From: Priestia aryabhattai
Lineage (GTDB): Bacteria > Bacillota > Bacilli > Bacillales > Bacillaceae_H
Length of the DNA: 64,000 bases
Assembly: GCF_023715685.1 (NCBI RefSeq)
Contig: NZ_JAMBOQ010000001.1
Span: 372,001-436,000 of the forward strand
Reading direction: 5' to 3'
Shown: piece by piece, positions 33,866-43,409 of the stretch
Layout of the letters: every line of letters starts with the position of its first letter
Position numbering within the stretch: position 1 is the first letter of the stretch
Made by a program: the position numbers and the translations under genes
The notes under the pieces: model-generated
What the model saw: the letters and a program-made list of their open reading frames with translations, nothing else
What the model was told of the DNA's origin: nothing
The model's database searches: none

Positions 33866-34143
33866 CAGAATTTAAAGTAGTTGCGCTTTAATAATCTTGG
33901 CACTTTTAATAGCTCATCATACCGAATGGATTCATCAAGTTTTTTTGTGTCGATAAGAAGCAGCTGTGTTTCCACTTCTTCTATGGTCTCTTCTTCTTGA
34001 TATGACATCCCGCAAGCTGAACAGCTGATACATGGCATATAAGTAATTTCGATACTTCTCGTTCCATCTGGCAATTCCCAGTATGCGGTATTCGTTGTTT
34101 TTACCGCTTTTTCTTCTTCGCACCATGCGCATTGAACAGTCAT
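33865..34143 (-). CDS. yokU: YokU family CXXC zinc-binding protein
   Basis: A 92-residue protein with two CXXC pairs (CAWC at residues 5-8, CSAC near 41-44) that should bind one zinc. TYMPCISCSACGMSYQEEET resembles the YgiT/YokU zinc-finger group. Last gene of the kamA operon, 14 bases after kamA. A role in the beta-lysine pathway or its regulation is possible but unproven. Confidence 0.85.
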   Translation of the reverse strand: MTVQCAWCEEEKAVKTTNTAYWELPDGTRSIEITYMPCISCSACGMSYQEEETIEEVETQLLLIDTKKLDESIRYDELLKVPRLLKRNYFKF

Positions 34144-34157
34144 ATTACAGGACCTCC

Positions 34158-35570
34158 TTAAAGTGATGGAGCATCGTCGCTTTTACCGTCTTTTTTCAAT
34201 TGAGCTTTAAACTTTTTATCTTTTAATTCATCTCTTTTTTCGCGTTTATCTTTTAGACTTTCGTGAGCACTGTCACTTTCATACGTTTTACGTCTTTTTA
34301 CTCTCCCTAACCCTTCCGGTACAAGATTGAATTGAGTATCATTCATAAGACCTGAGATGCCGATGGAAGAATCTTTAGCATCCGATGCTGGATAAATAGC
34401 TCGAAAATAATCATCTGCACGCCCAGCTACATAACTTTCTGGCTCTGGATACGTTGTAATCACGCCTTCAAAGTTTCTCAGAACAACTTTACTTGCGCTT
34501 TGACTAATAATATAGTTTGGCTGAACCGCAATCTTTCCTCCTCCTCCCGGAGCATCAATGACAAACGTTGGAACGGCATATCCAGACGTATGACCTCGTA
34601 GCCCTTCCATAATTTCAAGCCCTTTGGAAACAGGTGCGCGGAAATGCCCAATTCCTTCTGATAAATCACATTGATAAATATAGTAAGGCCGAACTCGTAT
34701 TTTCACTAAATCGTGCATAAGCTTTTTCATGATAGCTACGCTGTCATTAATCCCAGCTAAAATAACCGCTTGATTGCCAACTGGAACGCCTGCATCGACA
34801 AGCATTTCACATGCTTTTTTTGTCTCTTCCGTAATTTCAATGGATGTATTAAAGTGAGTATTTAACCACACTGGATGATATTTTCTTAAAATTGCACATA
34901 AATTTTCCGTTATTCGCTGTGGAAACACAACGGGTGCTCTTGTGCCAATTCGAATAATTTCCACATGGGGAATAGCTCTTAAATTCTTCAAAATATATTC
35001 TAAAATGTTGTCATTAATCAGCAAGCCATCGCCGCCTGAAATGAGTACATCTCTTACTTCAGGTGTTTTGGCAATATAAGCAATCGCAGCATCTAACTGC
35101 TTTTTTGGAACACCCATTCCTATTTGTCCTGAAAACCTTCTTCGGGTACAGTATCTGCAGTACATTGAACATTGATTGGTGACTAAGAACAAAACGCGAT
35201 CAGGATAACGATGAGTCAACCCTGGCACTGGAGAATCTTCGTCTTCATCTAGTGGATCTTCTAGATCGTATTTTGTTTTATGAAGTTCTTTGCCAACCGG
35301 AACAGACTGCATACGAACGGGGCAGCGAGGATCATCTGGATTCATCAAAGATGCATAGTAAGGCGTAATATTGAGCGGAATTGTTTTGGTTGAAATGCGT
35401 ACTCCTTCTTCTTCTTCAGGAGTTAAGTTAATGACCTTTTTTAAATCATCTAACGTTCGAATTGTGTTTGTTAATTGCCAAATCCAGTCATTCCATTTTT
35501 CTTCAGGAACATCTTTCCATAACTCAATATCTTTCCAATGTCGGGACGGCTTATATAAATCATATAACAT
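34158..35570 (-). CDS. kamA: L-lysine 2,3-aminomutase
   Basis: A 470-residue radical-SAM, PLP-dependent enzyme. The [4Fe-4S] motif is C134-X3-C138-X2-C141 (NQCSMYCRYCTRRR), with SGGDGLL, the PLP region APGGGGKIAV and a charged C-terminal tail. It converts L-lysine to L-beta-lysine (3,6-diaminohexanoate). It lies between yodP (acetyltransferase) and yokU, as in B. subtilis. The upstream gap is 67 bases without a clear terminator. Confidence 0.97.
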   Translation of the reverse strand: MLYDLYKPSRHWKDIELWKDVPEEKWNDWIWQLTNTIRTLDDLKKVINLTPEEEEGVRISTKTIPLNITPYYASLMNPDDPRCPVRMQSVPVGKELHKTKYDLEDPLDEDEDSPVPGLTHRYPDRVLFLVTNQCSMYCRYCTRRRFSGQIGMGVPKKQLDAAIAYIAKTPEVRDVLISGGDGLLINDNILEYILKNLRAIPHVEIIRIGTRAPVVFPQRITENLCAILRKYHPVWLNTHFNTSIEITEETKKACEMLVDAGVPVGNQAVILAGINDSVAIMKKLMHDLVKIRVRPYYIYQCDLSEGIGHFRAPVSKGLEIMEGLRGHTSGYAVPTFVIDAPGGGGKIAVQPNYIISQSASKVVLRNFEGVITTYPEPESYVAGRADDYFRAIYPASDAKDSSIGISGLMNDTQFNLVPEGLGRVKRRKTYESDSAHESLKDKREKRDELKDKKFKAQLKKDGKSDDAPSL

Positions 35571-35637
35571 ACAATCGCTCCTTTATGAAGATTTACTATT
35601 GTTATATGTTACAGCCCATAAATTGGTTAATTATTTC

Positions 35638-36486
35638 TCACCCCTTACTTTTTGACAGATCCTTTACCCATACGTTCATATCTTCTAACGATTTATAAAT
35701 GTAACAATTATTCGTGAGCCGTCCGGTGTAGATATACCCAAGCTGATGAAAAGCGGCATTCATCCCAAATGAAAGCGCTCTCGCTATTGTGTATGCACAA
35801 AAAATATGCCGCTGTTTTAGCTCCGCCTCTAGTGCGCTTAATAAATGCTTCATTAATCCATACTTTCGGTAAGCAGGGAGAGTCGCACAATCCGTTAGTT
35901 CAGCATTGTGATAGACATAATCGATTTCAGCAGAAGCAGCGCTAACGATACCGTTCTTGTCAACTATGATATAAAACAAACTATCTTCTTGAAGCAAACT
36001 AGAGAGATACTCTTCTTCGTAGAGGGGAGTAGGATACACTGTGAAGATTTGACGGTAGAGCTGAGAAAGTTGTTTAGCATCAGATGAAATTGCTCGGCGC
36101 ATGATCAGTTGATTTGATAAAGGAGAATAATCAGATGTCGGCAAATTCAAAACATCTTGAAGCAGCTCTGTTTCTTTTAACGTCTCCCCGCTGTCTCGGC
36201 GGGATTGAGACGTATAGTAGCATAAAAGATATGCGTCGCTTCCGTTAAAATAGTAGGGAACAGTTGCTTCTAAAGAAAAGCCCAAGCTCATCCAGTCCAA
36301 AAGATGTTCTGCACGTGCTTTTATAATCCACTTTTCGTATGTTGCCTTGTCAATTTCTTTATACATATAGCTGTAAATATCGTTCACATTTCCCCGGTAA
36401 TCATCTATTCTCAGACGCTTGTTACATTCATCTAAAAAAAGAGCCATAGCAAAGGTTGGTTGACAAATATTTTCTTGTTTCGCCAT
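35638..36486 (-). CDS. ablB: beta-lysine N-acetyltransferase
   Basis: A 282-residue protein. The N-terminal ~140 residues (DYRGNVNDIYSYMYKEID, LDWMSLGFSLEATVPYYFNG) precede a GNAT domain with the acyl-CoA loop ATLPAYRKYGLMKHLLSALE. This is the YodP/AblB architecture. AblB acetylates the epsilon-amino group of beta-lysine; N-acetyl-beta-lysine is an osmolyte in archaea. In this operon it may instead protect that amine during breakdown. It is separated from the deacylase gene by 29 bases. Confidence 0.93.
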   Translation of the reverse strand: MAKQENICQPTFAMALFLDECNKRLRIDDYRGNVNDIYSYMYKEIDKATYEKWIIKARAEHLLDWMSLGFSLEATVPYYFNGSDAYLLCYYTSQSRRDSGETLKETELLQDVLNLPTSDYSPLSNQLIMRRAISSDAKQLSQLYRQIFTVYPTPLYEEEYLSSLLQEDSLFYIIVDKNGIVSAASAEIDYVYHNAELTDCATLPAYRKYGLMKHLLSALEAELKQRHIFCAYTIARALSFGMNAAFHQLGYIYTGRLTNNCYIYKSLEDMNVWVKDLSKSKG

Positions 36487-36515
36487 TTGTTTGTATCCTC
36501 TCTCTCCTTTTTAGC

Positions 36516-37781
36516 TCAGTCCGCAATACTGCACCAGTCTGCTACAGTGAGGGCAATAATTTCTGCTGCGTCAAGCATCGTTTGAATACAAATATACTCA
36601 TTCGGAAAGTGGGCCACTTCTGTTACTCCCGGTCCAAAAACAACTGTTGGAATATCCCCTACTTGTGACAATATCCCTCCGTCCGTTCCCCAAGGAGATG
36701 CTTCAATGATCGGCTGATTCTGTTTCACTTGATAAAAAGAGGACGAAAGAGAGGTCATAAGCGGATGCTCCAATTCAATTTCACCGGGAAGCCAGTGGGC
36801 CCCAAACCATTCCAAGTCGACAGGATGCTCAGCAAACCACTCATCGCACTGAGGCAAAAGTTCAAGCCAAGATTTCATTTCTGCTCTGACATTTTTCATT
36901 TTTTCATGCGGAGCAACTCCTATCCTGCCTTCTAATACTACTTGATCAGCGACTGAAGAAGGCCACGTTCCTCCTAGTATATTTCCGATATTAATCGGCA
37001 CGGGAATGGGAATTTTATTATAGAGCGGATCTGTAATTCGACTGTTTCTCTCTTTTTCAAGACCCTCAATATGTTTAAGCACAACAGCTGCTTTTTCAAT
37101 CGCACTTACGCCTTCATACCGAGTCCCTCCATGTGCTGCTACTCCATGTACGGTCACTCGAAACCACATGGAGCCTTGCTGTTTAGGGAAGATCTTCATG
37201 TTGGTTGGTTCTGGAATAATGGCACCATCTGCTTTATATCCTCTAAGTACGCAGGAAAGTGTTCCTGCACCTCCGCTCTCCTCTTCAACTACGCTTTGAA
37301 AAATAACATCTCCTTTTAGTGAAATACCTAGCTCTTTCAACGCTTGAATAGCTAAAAGTAACGACACATTCCCTCCTTTCATATCCGTTGCGCCGCGTCC
37401 ATATAATTTTCCATCTTTTACAACTGCCGTATAAGGGTCTTCCCTCCACTGTGAAAGATCTCCGGGTGGCACCACATCAATGTGCCCATTCAAAATGATG
37501 GATTTCCCTCCACCTTTCCCTTTTAACACGCCTACCACATTCGGACTATCTCGAAAATTAGAACGGTTGGAGGCAAAAGCTTCATGGGTACGAAGTGCTT
37601 TTTCGTCCGGTTCCCATATATCAATATCTAACTGCAGCTGTCGAAGGCGTTCAATGACAATTGCCTGCGCATGCTTTTCAGAACCCTGTACGCTTGCTTC
37701 TTCTACGAAACGCTTGAGTAAACGCACTGCACTTTGACGATGCTCTGTCATCCAGTTATGAATAGATTGCTGTATGTTCAT
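36516..37781 (-). CDS. yodQ: M20-family amidohydrolase/deacylase (YodQ)
   Basis: A 421-residue ArgE/DapE-type metalloenzyme with metal ligands in [21 protein letters not shown] and VVEEESGG, a dimerisation domain in the middle, and a final metal His near [10 protein letters not shown]. It removes N-acyl groups from amino acids. In this operon the likely target is an acetamido acid derived from acetyl-beta-lysine. It follows yodR by 13 bases. Substrate assignment is inference. Confidence 0.92.
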   Translation of the reverse strand: MNIQQSIHNWMTEHRQSAVRLLKRFVEEASVQGSEKHAQAIVIERLRQLQLDIDIWEPDEKALRTHEAFASNRSNFRDSPNVVGVLKGKGGGKSIILNGHIDVVPPGDLSQWREDPYTAVVKDGKLYGRGATDMKGGNVSLLLAIQALKELGISLKGDVIFQSVVEEESGGAGTLSCVLRGYKADGAIIPEPTNMKIFPKQQGSMWFRVTVHGVAAHGGTRYEGVSAIEKAAVVLKHIEGLEKERNSRITDPLYNKIPIPVPINIGNILGGTWPSSVADQVVLEGRIGVAPHEKMKNVRAEMKSWLELLPQCDEWFAEHPVDLEWFGAHWLPGEIELEHPLMTSLSSSFYQVKQNQPIIEASPWGTDGGILSQVGDIPTVVFGPGVTEVAHFPNEYICIQTMLDAAEIIALTVADWCSIAD

Positions 37782-37794
37782 GTAATGGTCCTCC

Positions 37795-38457
37795 TTATGG
37801 TATCGTAATCAATTGATCACTCAGGCGAACTGTCGCTTCTGTTGAACCCAAAATATCCTCTACGGTATAAGGAGACATTAACTCTGTTAGAAGAAGCGCA
37901 TCTTTTTCTACTTTAAAAACCGCCCGATCCGTAATAATTAATCCCACGCAGCCCGAAGCAGTAAGAGGTAAAGAGCACGTCTTAACCAGCTTCGGTTCTC
38001 CTGTCTTGCTTGTATGATTCATTAGCACAATGACTTTTTTCGCTTTTTGAGCTAATTCCATCGCTCCTCCCATCCCAGGAACTCGCTTACCTGGCACAAT
38101 CCAATTAGCTAAATCCCCTTTTTCACTCACTTCTAACGCACCAAGAATGGTCATATCGACGTATCCTTTTCGAATCATCGCGAATGCTGTAGCACTATCA
38201 CAGTATGAAGCCCCTTGAACGGTAGTTGTTGGATAGCCTGCTGCATTGCAGAGATTCTCATCTTCTTCACCTAAAGGAGGCGAAGATCCTAACCCTAAAA
38301 TTCCGTTTTCAGCATGAAACATCACATGAACAGCGCTTGGTACATAATTAGGAATAAGAGAAGGAATGCCAATCCCTAAGTTAACAATCATGCCGTTTTT
38401 GATTTCAGCCGCAGCACGTTTTGCAATACGATGACGAATATCTATTCCCAAACCCAT
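37795..38457 (-). CDS. yodR: CoA-transferase subunit B (YodR)
   Basis: A 220-residue 3-oxoacid CoA-transferase beta-type subunit. The active-site Glu lies in [10 protein letters not shown], followed by [18 protein letters not shown]. It pairs with the alpha-type subunit encoded just upstream, whose last codons overlap its start. I chose the ATG at 38457, 10 bases after AAGGAG; a TTG two codons earlier is an alternative. It would attach CoA to a beta-keto acid. Confidence 0.93.
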   Translation of the reverse strand: MGLGIDIRHRIAKRAAAEIKNGMIVNLGIGIPSLIPNYVPSAVHVMFHAENGILGLGSSPPLGEEDENLCNAAGYPTTTVQGASYCDSATAFAMIRKGYVDMTILGALEVSEKGDLANWIVPGKRVPGMGGAMELAQKAKKVIVLMNHTSKTGEPKLVKTCSLPLTASGCVGLIITDRAVFKVEKDALLLTELMSPYTVEDILGSTEATVRLSDQLITIP

Positions 38458-39143
38458 TTCCAATTCACTCCTTTTGAAGGGACAATATAATCCACAAATA
38501 CACCTGACGTCATCACGTTCTCTGGGTCAATGTCGCCAAGAGGAACGATTTCATCCACTTCAGCGATAGTTATACGACCTGCCATTGCCATTAATGGATT
38601 AGTGTTTCGAGCGCTTTTATCATAAAGCAAGTTGCCGAATGGATCTGCTTTTTTTGCATATACAAAAGCCACATCGGCTGTGAGCGGTTTTTCAACTAAA
38701 AATGTCTTGCCGTCTACTTCCACTTTTTCTTTTCCAAATTGAATAATGTCATTTTCTATTCCTACATCAATCAGTACTCCTCCAAGTCCAACTCCTCCCG
38801 CTCGAATCCGTTCAGCAAGCGTTCCTTGAGGAGAAAACTCAACTTTCAGCTTTTCTTCTGTCATCAGCGTTCCAGCCACTGGGTTCGATCCAATGTGAGA
38901 AGCGATCAGCTTTTGAATTCTTCCTTGACTTACTAATTTCCCCGAACCAATATGAGGAAAGCCTGAATCATTACAAATCAATGTAAAATTTGATTTTCCG
39001 CTTTCAATAAGACTGTCAATGAGAGACGGCGGGCTGCCTACTCCTCCAAACCCTCCTATCATTAGCGTAGCAGCATGATCCACGTATTCAATCGCTTGTT
39101 CCACAGTTGTAATCTTTTGAAATGAGTTTTCGACCTTTGTCAC
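38442..39143 (-). CDS. yodS: CoA-transferase subunit A (YodS)
   Basis: A 233-residue 3-oxoacid CoA-transferase alpha-type subunit with the glycine-rich motif GGFGGVGSPPSLID and CNDSGFPHIGSGKL, KLIASHIGSNP, PQGTLAERIRAGGVGLGG. It forms the heteromer with YodR. The start touches the yodT stop, with GAGGTG inside yodT. Likely acyl acceptor is a 3-oxo acid produced by the YodT transaminase (inference). Confidence 0.94.
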   Translation of the reverse strand: MTKVENSFQKITTVEQAIEYVDHAATLMIGGFGGVGSPPSLIDSLIESGKSNFTLICNDSGFPHIGSGKLVSQGRIQKLIASHIGSNPVAGTLMTEEKLKVEFSPQGTLAERIRAGGVGLGGVLIDVGIENDIIQFGKEKVEVDGKTFLVEKPLTADVAFVYAKKADPFGNLLYDKSARNTNPLMAMAGRITIAEVDEIVPLGDIDPENVMTSGVFVDYIVPSKGVNWKWVWE

Positions 39144-40493
39144 TTATTTCACCTCATTTCCCTGTTTTTCATTTTGCACTTCATGTAATGTTTTCGAAAG
39201 CAGATCGACCGCTTCATCAAGTTGATGATGAGTAATCGTAAATGGTGGCGCAATAATAATACCGTCTCCTTCGACTCCGTCTGTTCCTGCTTGTGAAGGA
39301 TAAAGGAGAAGACCATTTTTTTGGGCTTTACTTATTACGCGCGCCGTCATATTTTCAGAGGATGAAAAAGGCTCCTTCGTTTTTGGATTTTGTACAAGCT
39401 CAAGACCAACTAGTAAACCTTTGCCTCGTATATCACCAATGATAGGGTAAAGAAGTTGAAGCTCCTTCAATTTTTCTACTAAATAGTCTCCTTTCAGCGC
39501 TACTTCTTGAACAAGATCATGCTTTTCAATATAGGTTAAAACAGCTAGCCCTACAGCGGATGACAGCGGATTAGCGCTTAGCGTATGTCCGCTCATAATT
39601 AATTTGGATCCGTTCATGATAGGTTCAATCGTTTTGCTGCTAGCCAAAGTAACGGCTATCGGCGTATATCCTGCCCCCACTCCTTTTCCAAGAGTCATAA
39701 TGTCCGGTTTAGCTCCCCAGTGCTCATACGCAAACATCACGCCTGTACGCCCAACGCCAGTCATGACCTCATCCGCAATCCATAACACATCATATTTATC
39801 ACAAATTTCTCTTATCACTTCATAATAACCGGGAGGAGGCGTAAGGGCTGCTCCGGCTGCTCCTACAATGGGCTCTGTAATAAAAGCAGCAATATGTTCA
39901 GGGCCGGTTCGTTTGATAACTGTTTCTAATTCGTGAGCACAAGCAAGATTACAGGATGGATAGGTTTGATGAAACGGACATCGATAGCAATAAGGAGGTG
40001 AAATGGAAGGATAATCTTCAAGCAAAGACGAGAAGCGTTTTCGTCTTCCAACGTGCCCTGACATAGACAGAGCTCCTATTGTAATACCGTGATAGCTCAT
40101 CCAGCGTGACAAAATCTTTGTTTTAGTAGGCTTTCCTTGCTCTTGAAAATGCTGAATTGCCATTTTCATAGCCGTTTCAGTCGCTTCTGTCCCGCTGTTA
40201 ACAAAAAAGCTCCACTCAAAATGATTGCTGCTTAATTCACATAGTTTCTTAGCTAAGGCTTCTGTAGTATCACTTGTAAACTGCGACCGATATACAAACG
40301 CAACTTTCTGTGCCTGATCCGTCATCGCATCAATAATTTCTTTTACGCCGTGTCCGATACTTGCTGTAACTGCCCCTGACGAAGCATCTATGTACCTTTT
40401 TCCATCTTGGTCGTACAAATAAATTCCTTTTCCATATGAAATAACTGGGTAGTCGTCGTCGAGCAGCGGCTTTATCACATGGGTTTTATTCAT
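39144..40493 (-). CDS. yodT: class III aminotransferase (YodT)
   Basis: A 449-residue fold-type I PLP enzyme with YLYDQDGKRYIDASSGAVTASIGH, SGTEATETAMKMA, IADEVMTGVGRTG and PLP-Lys in TLGKGVGAGYTP. Members act on omega- or beta-amino acids with a 2-oxo acid partner. In this operon a beta-amino acid (acetyl-beta-lysine) is the plausible substrate. AAGGAGAG precedes the ATG. First gene of the seven-gene run to yokU, behind a sigma-E-like promoter. Confidence 0.93.
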   Translation of the reverse strand: MNKTHVIKPLLDDDYPVISYGKGIYLYDQDGKRYIDASSGAVTASIGHGVKEIIDAMTDQAQKVAFVYRSQFTSDTTEALAKKLCELSSNHFEWSFFVNSGTEATETAMKMAIQHFQEQGKPTKTKILSRWMSYHGITIGALSMSGHVGRRKRFSSLLEDYPSISPPYCYRCPFHQTYPSCNLACAHELETVIKRTGPEHIAAFITEPIVGAAGAALTPPPGYYEVIREICDKYDVLWIADEVMTGVGRTGVMFAYEHWGAKPDIMTLGKGVGAGYTPIAVTLASSKTIEPIMNGSKLIMSGHTLSANPLSSAVGLAVLTYIEKHDLVQEVALKGDYLVEKLKELQLLYPIIGDIRGKGLLVGLELVQNPKTKEPFSSSENMTARVISKAQKNGLLLYPSQAGTDGVEGDGIIIAPPFTITHHQLDEAVDLLSKTLHEVQNEKQGNEVK

Positions 40494-40529
40494 TTCCGCA
40501 CTCTCCTTTCAAACACACACTCTTATTAA

Positions 40530-40559
40530 ACTGTATGCTGAAAAGAAGAGTTTCTTGCC
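40530..40559 (-). promoter_or_regulatory. sigma-E-like promoter of the yodT-kamA operon
   Basis: The minus strand has CATACAGT (40537-40530), matching the sigma-E -10 CATACAnT, and GGCAAGAA (40559-40552) 14 bases upstream as a weak -35. B. subtilis reads the homologous operon in the mother cell. TSS would lie about 25 bases before yodT. Confidence 0.55.
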
Positions 40560-40565
40560 AATAAA

Positions 40566-40594
40566 AAAAGCCCTAGCATATAGCTAGAGCTTTT
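40566..40594 (-). terminator. terminator between the broken gltP and yodT
   Basis: 12-bp stem AAAAGCTCTAGC/GCTAGGGCTTTT on the minus strand (one G-U), T-run. It would keep gltP read-through out of the yod operon. Confidence 0.75.
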
Positions 40595-40601
40595 ACACTT
40601 A

Positions 40602-41342
40602 TTAAGCTGATTGCGTTACAGATTTATCGATACGCTTTGCTTCTGACTCATCCCCCATATGTTACGATCGAGTGGGTGAACAGGGCTAGCACAACTACAA
40701 TCATGTACAGACCCATCGCTTTAATTGCCTGCCAGCCTTGACTTCCAACCGCTGTTGCAAGAAGCCCGAACGTGCCGTAAGGAGCAAACTTCATCACTAG
40801 ATTCACAAGGTTCATCATCAATTCATTACCTTGCTCGAGTAAATTGTAAAGCCCTTTTGTTTTACTTCCAAGCATCGTAATACCAAAACCGATAAAGATG
40901 GAGAAAACGATAAGTTGAAGCATATTCCCTTCAGCCATCGCTTGAATTGGATTGACTGGAATCATATTTAAGAATGTCTCTCCCACCGGCGGTGCTTTTT
41001 CAGCTTCAAAAGAAGCGTTTTTTGTATCAAAAGATCCAAACGTACCCGGCTTAATTGCATACGCTAAAATTAAACCAATAATAATAGCAACGGTTGTTGT
41101 CACTAGGAAGTACGAAACTGTTTTTGCCCGATTCTTCCTAGTTTTTTAGGATCTCCTAAACCTGCTACACCTAACGTGATAGAGAAAAACACAATTGGTA
41201 CAACAAACATTTTAATTAAGCTTAAGAAAATTTGGCCAAGCGGTGTAAACAAGTACTTGTCCAGCGGAGCAAAAGCATTAATCAACACTCCTACAACAGT
41301 ACCAGCAATTAGCGCGATAATGATCTTTGTCGATAGCTTCAT
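40602..41342 (-). pseudogene. dicarboxylate/glutamate:cation symporter (GltP/DctA family), frameshifted and internally deleted
   Basis: The N-terminal half is typical (KYLFTPLGQIFLSLIKMFVVPIVFFS) but the frame breaks at a CCC run (41127-41129). One more base gives LGRIGAKTVSYFLVTTTVA. The next part runs to LALFTHSIVTYG and then joins directly, out of frame, to DESEAKRIDKSVTQSA, the natural C-terminus. Roughly 180 residues with the substrate-binding HP2 region are missing. Normal proteins are ~420 residues. It cannot be functional even if the frameshift were an error. Confidence 0.88.
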
Positions 41343-41407
41343 AGATTACCTCCCGTAAATAAATTATATTAGAATGATTCTAACTACCATACTTGCTTTA
41401 CCATGCA

Positions 41408-41427
41408 TTGAGAGCGATAACTCTCAA
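41408..41427. promoter_or_regulatory. inverted repeat upstream of the response-regulator gene
   Basis: TTGAGAG, 6 bases, CTCTCAA: a perfect 7+7 repeat about 140 bases before the start. It may be an operator or an mRNA hairpin; nothing further supports either. Confidence 0.35.
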
Positions 41428-41567
41428 AATATACAATATATTAAAAATTTTCAGATTAGTAGTTTAGAAATATTTTTAGCTATACAAAAAACCATCTCTT
41501 TCCAACTGTTAATTTTTATCATTTTTGTTACAATAAAGTTATCTAATTTTAACGAGGAGACCTACAT

Positions 41568-42269
41568 ATGTTTAAAATCTTAATCGTAGAAGACGATCCT
41601 AAAATTGCCTGTTTGTTAGAAGAACATTTGCACAAATATGGATTAGAAGCCCAATCCGTCAAAAGTTTCGACACCATTCTAAATGAATTTCAGGAAATAA
41701 ATCCTCATCTCGTACTGCTTGATGTAAACTTACCAAAATTTGATGGGTTTTATTGGTGCAGACAAATACGTGCATTATCGACTTGTCCTATTCTATTTAT
41801 TTCTGCTCGCGATGGGAAGATGGATCAAGTAATGGCATTGGAAAACGGAGCTGATGATTATATTACGAAACCGTTTGATTATGACATTGCTATAGCTAAA
41901 ATCAATAGTCACCTGCGTCGTGCCTATGGTTCCTATGCAGCGAATAAACAAGAAAGAATCATTCGTATCGAGGAATTAACATTATTTCCAGAAAGACTTA
42001 CACTCGAATTTAATTGTAAAACAGTAGAGCTTAGCCATACAGAAAGTAAAATTATTGAAGCACTCATCGAAAAAGCAGAAAGAGTGGTAAGCAGAGACAA
42101 GCTGCTTGAAAAGATTTGGGACGACCAACCGTTTGTAGATGAGAATACATTAAATGTATATATGACTCGTGTACGAAAAAAGCTAAAAGATATAGGAATA
42201 GAAAAAGCAGTTGAGACTATAAGAGGAACAGGATACATCTTCCACGCAGCGCGAGGGTTAAAAAGATGA
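41568..42269 (+). CDS. OmpR-family response regulator of a Bce-type system
   Basis: A 233-residue regulator. The receiver domain has phosphorylated Asp near 53 (LVLLDVNLPKFDG), acidic pair EDD at 9-11 and Lys in ITKPFDYD. A winged-helix C-terminal domain ends TLNVYMTRVRKKL...TIRGTGYIF. GAGGAGA precedes the ATG. It overlaps the kinase gene by ATGA. In Bce modules the regulator turns on the adjacent ABC genes, and its operator consensus is present at 43297. Confidence 0.95.
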   Translation: MFKILIVEDDPKIACLLEEHLHKYGLEAQSVKSFDTILNEFQEINPHLVLLDVNLPKFDGFYWCRQIRALSTCPILFISARDGKMDQVMALENGADDYITKPFDYDIAIAKINSHLRRAYGSYAANKQERIIRIEELTLFPERLTLEFNCKTVELSHTESKIIEALIEKAERVVSRDKLLEKIWDDQPFVDENTLNVYMTRVRKKLKDIGIEKAVETIRGTGYIFHAARGLKR

Positions 42270-43279
42270 AATTGTTTTTAAAAGAACATGTCCCTTTTAC
42301 CATTTTTTATTTCCTTCAGCTCTTTTTAATCTGTCTTATTTGCTGGCTAGACGGCTTTACTCACCTTTTTACTCTTTTGTATGCTTGCTTATTAAGCACA
42401 GCTCTTTACATAAGTTATTTAGTATACCGCTACGTCTCTCATCGTGATTTTTATATGCGCTTGTCTCCACCTGCTCTTCAACCAGAAGAATTGATGAGCT
42501 CTTCTCAAAGAAGTCCTTTAACAAAAGCACTTAGAGAGTTTTTATCAAGTCAATTTGAACAATTTCATAACAAGCTTTACGCATCTGAACATCAGTTAAA
42601 TAAACAAATTACCTTTATTAATCAATGGGTGCATCATATGAAGACTCCTCTATCCGTGATTCACTTAACCATTCAAGATCAAGACGATCCCGTATTCACT
42701 AGCATTCAAGATGAAGTAGATCGTATTCAAAAAGGGCTTGAAACTATTTTATATACGTCAAGGTTGTCAGTCTTCTCTCATGATTTCCAAGCAGAAAGCA
42801 TTTCGCTGTCACAATTTGTTAAAGACGTCTGTTCTTCTCATAAGCGGTTGTTTATTCGAAATCGTGTCTATCCCTCTATAGAAGTAGATGCTCAGGCAGT
42901 GATTGCTTCTGATGAAAAATGGCTTGCTTTTGTCCTGACTCAACTGTTAACGAATGCCGTACGCTACTCTGCAAACATCAGTCAAACAGTAGCTATTTCC
43001 TCTTACAAACGCGGAAAACAGCTCGTGCTCGAAATAAAAGACTTTGGCATCGGAATTTCTCCTCAAGACCAAAAACGTGTGTTTAATGCATATTTTACTG
43101 GTGAAAACGGGCGGAAATACCAAGAGTCTACCGGAATGGGTCTATATCTAGTAAAAGAAATCTGTAAGCAATTAAATCATCGTGTCGAATTGGATTCCAA
43201 ACAAGGTGTGGGGACATCCGTACGCTTAGTCTTTCAGCAAAACCTGGCAGATTCTTCATTGAGAAAGAGGCCTTTATAG
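42266..43279 (+). CDS. intramembrane-sensing histidine kinase of a Bce-type system
   Basis: A 337-residue kinase with two N-terminal membrane segments and almost no extracellular loop. The H-box is QWVHHMKTPLSVI (~residue 130) and the ATPase boxes are NAVRYS, DFGIGIS and TGMGLYLVKE. Kinases of this BceS/YxdK kind do not sense the antibiotic themselves but through the ABC permease. The permease at 44158 has the required large extracellular domain. Confidence 0.94.
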   Translation: MKLFLKEHVPFTIFYFLQLFLICLICWLDGFTHLFTLLYACLLSTALYISYLVYRYVSHRDFYMRLSPPALQPEELMSSSQRSPLTKALREFLSSQFEQFHNKLYASEHQLNKQITFINQWVHHMKTPLSVIHLTIQDQDDPVFTSIQDEVDRIQKGLETILYTSRLSVFSHDFQAESISLSQFVKDVCSSHKRLFIRNRVYPSIEVDAQAVIASDEKWLAFVLTQLLTNAVRYSANISQTVAISSYKRGKQLVLEIKDFGIGISPQDQKRVFNAYFTGENGRKYQESTGMGLYLVKEICKQLNHRVELDSKQGVGTSVRLVFQQNLADSSLRKRPL

Positions 43280-43296
43280 GTCTTTTTTTCGTTTCC

Positions 43297-43310
43297 TTAC
43301 AACATTGTAA
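43297..43310. promoter_or_regulatory. BceR-type operator
   Basis: TTACA-ACAT-TGTAA, an exact match to the TnACA-N4-TGTAA consensus of BceR-like regulators, inside a longer palindrome CCTTACAACATTGTAAGG (43295-43312). It lies ~115 bases before the ABC ATPase start. Further half-sites CTGTAAG and CCTTACA lie at about 43316 and 43341. TAAAAT at about 43356 may be the -10. Confidence 0.8.
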
Positions 43311-43409
43311 GGTTTCTGTAAGATAAACCATTGGAAACACCTTACAAATACTAGGTAAAATAAATACGTACTCAACATTACATTTATGAAAATTTGAAAG
43401 GAGTTTTTT

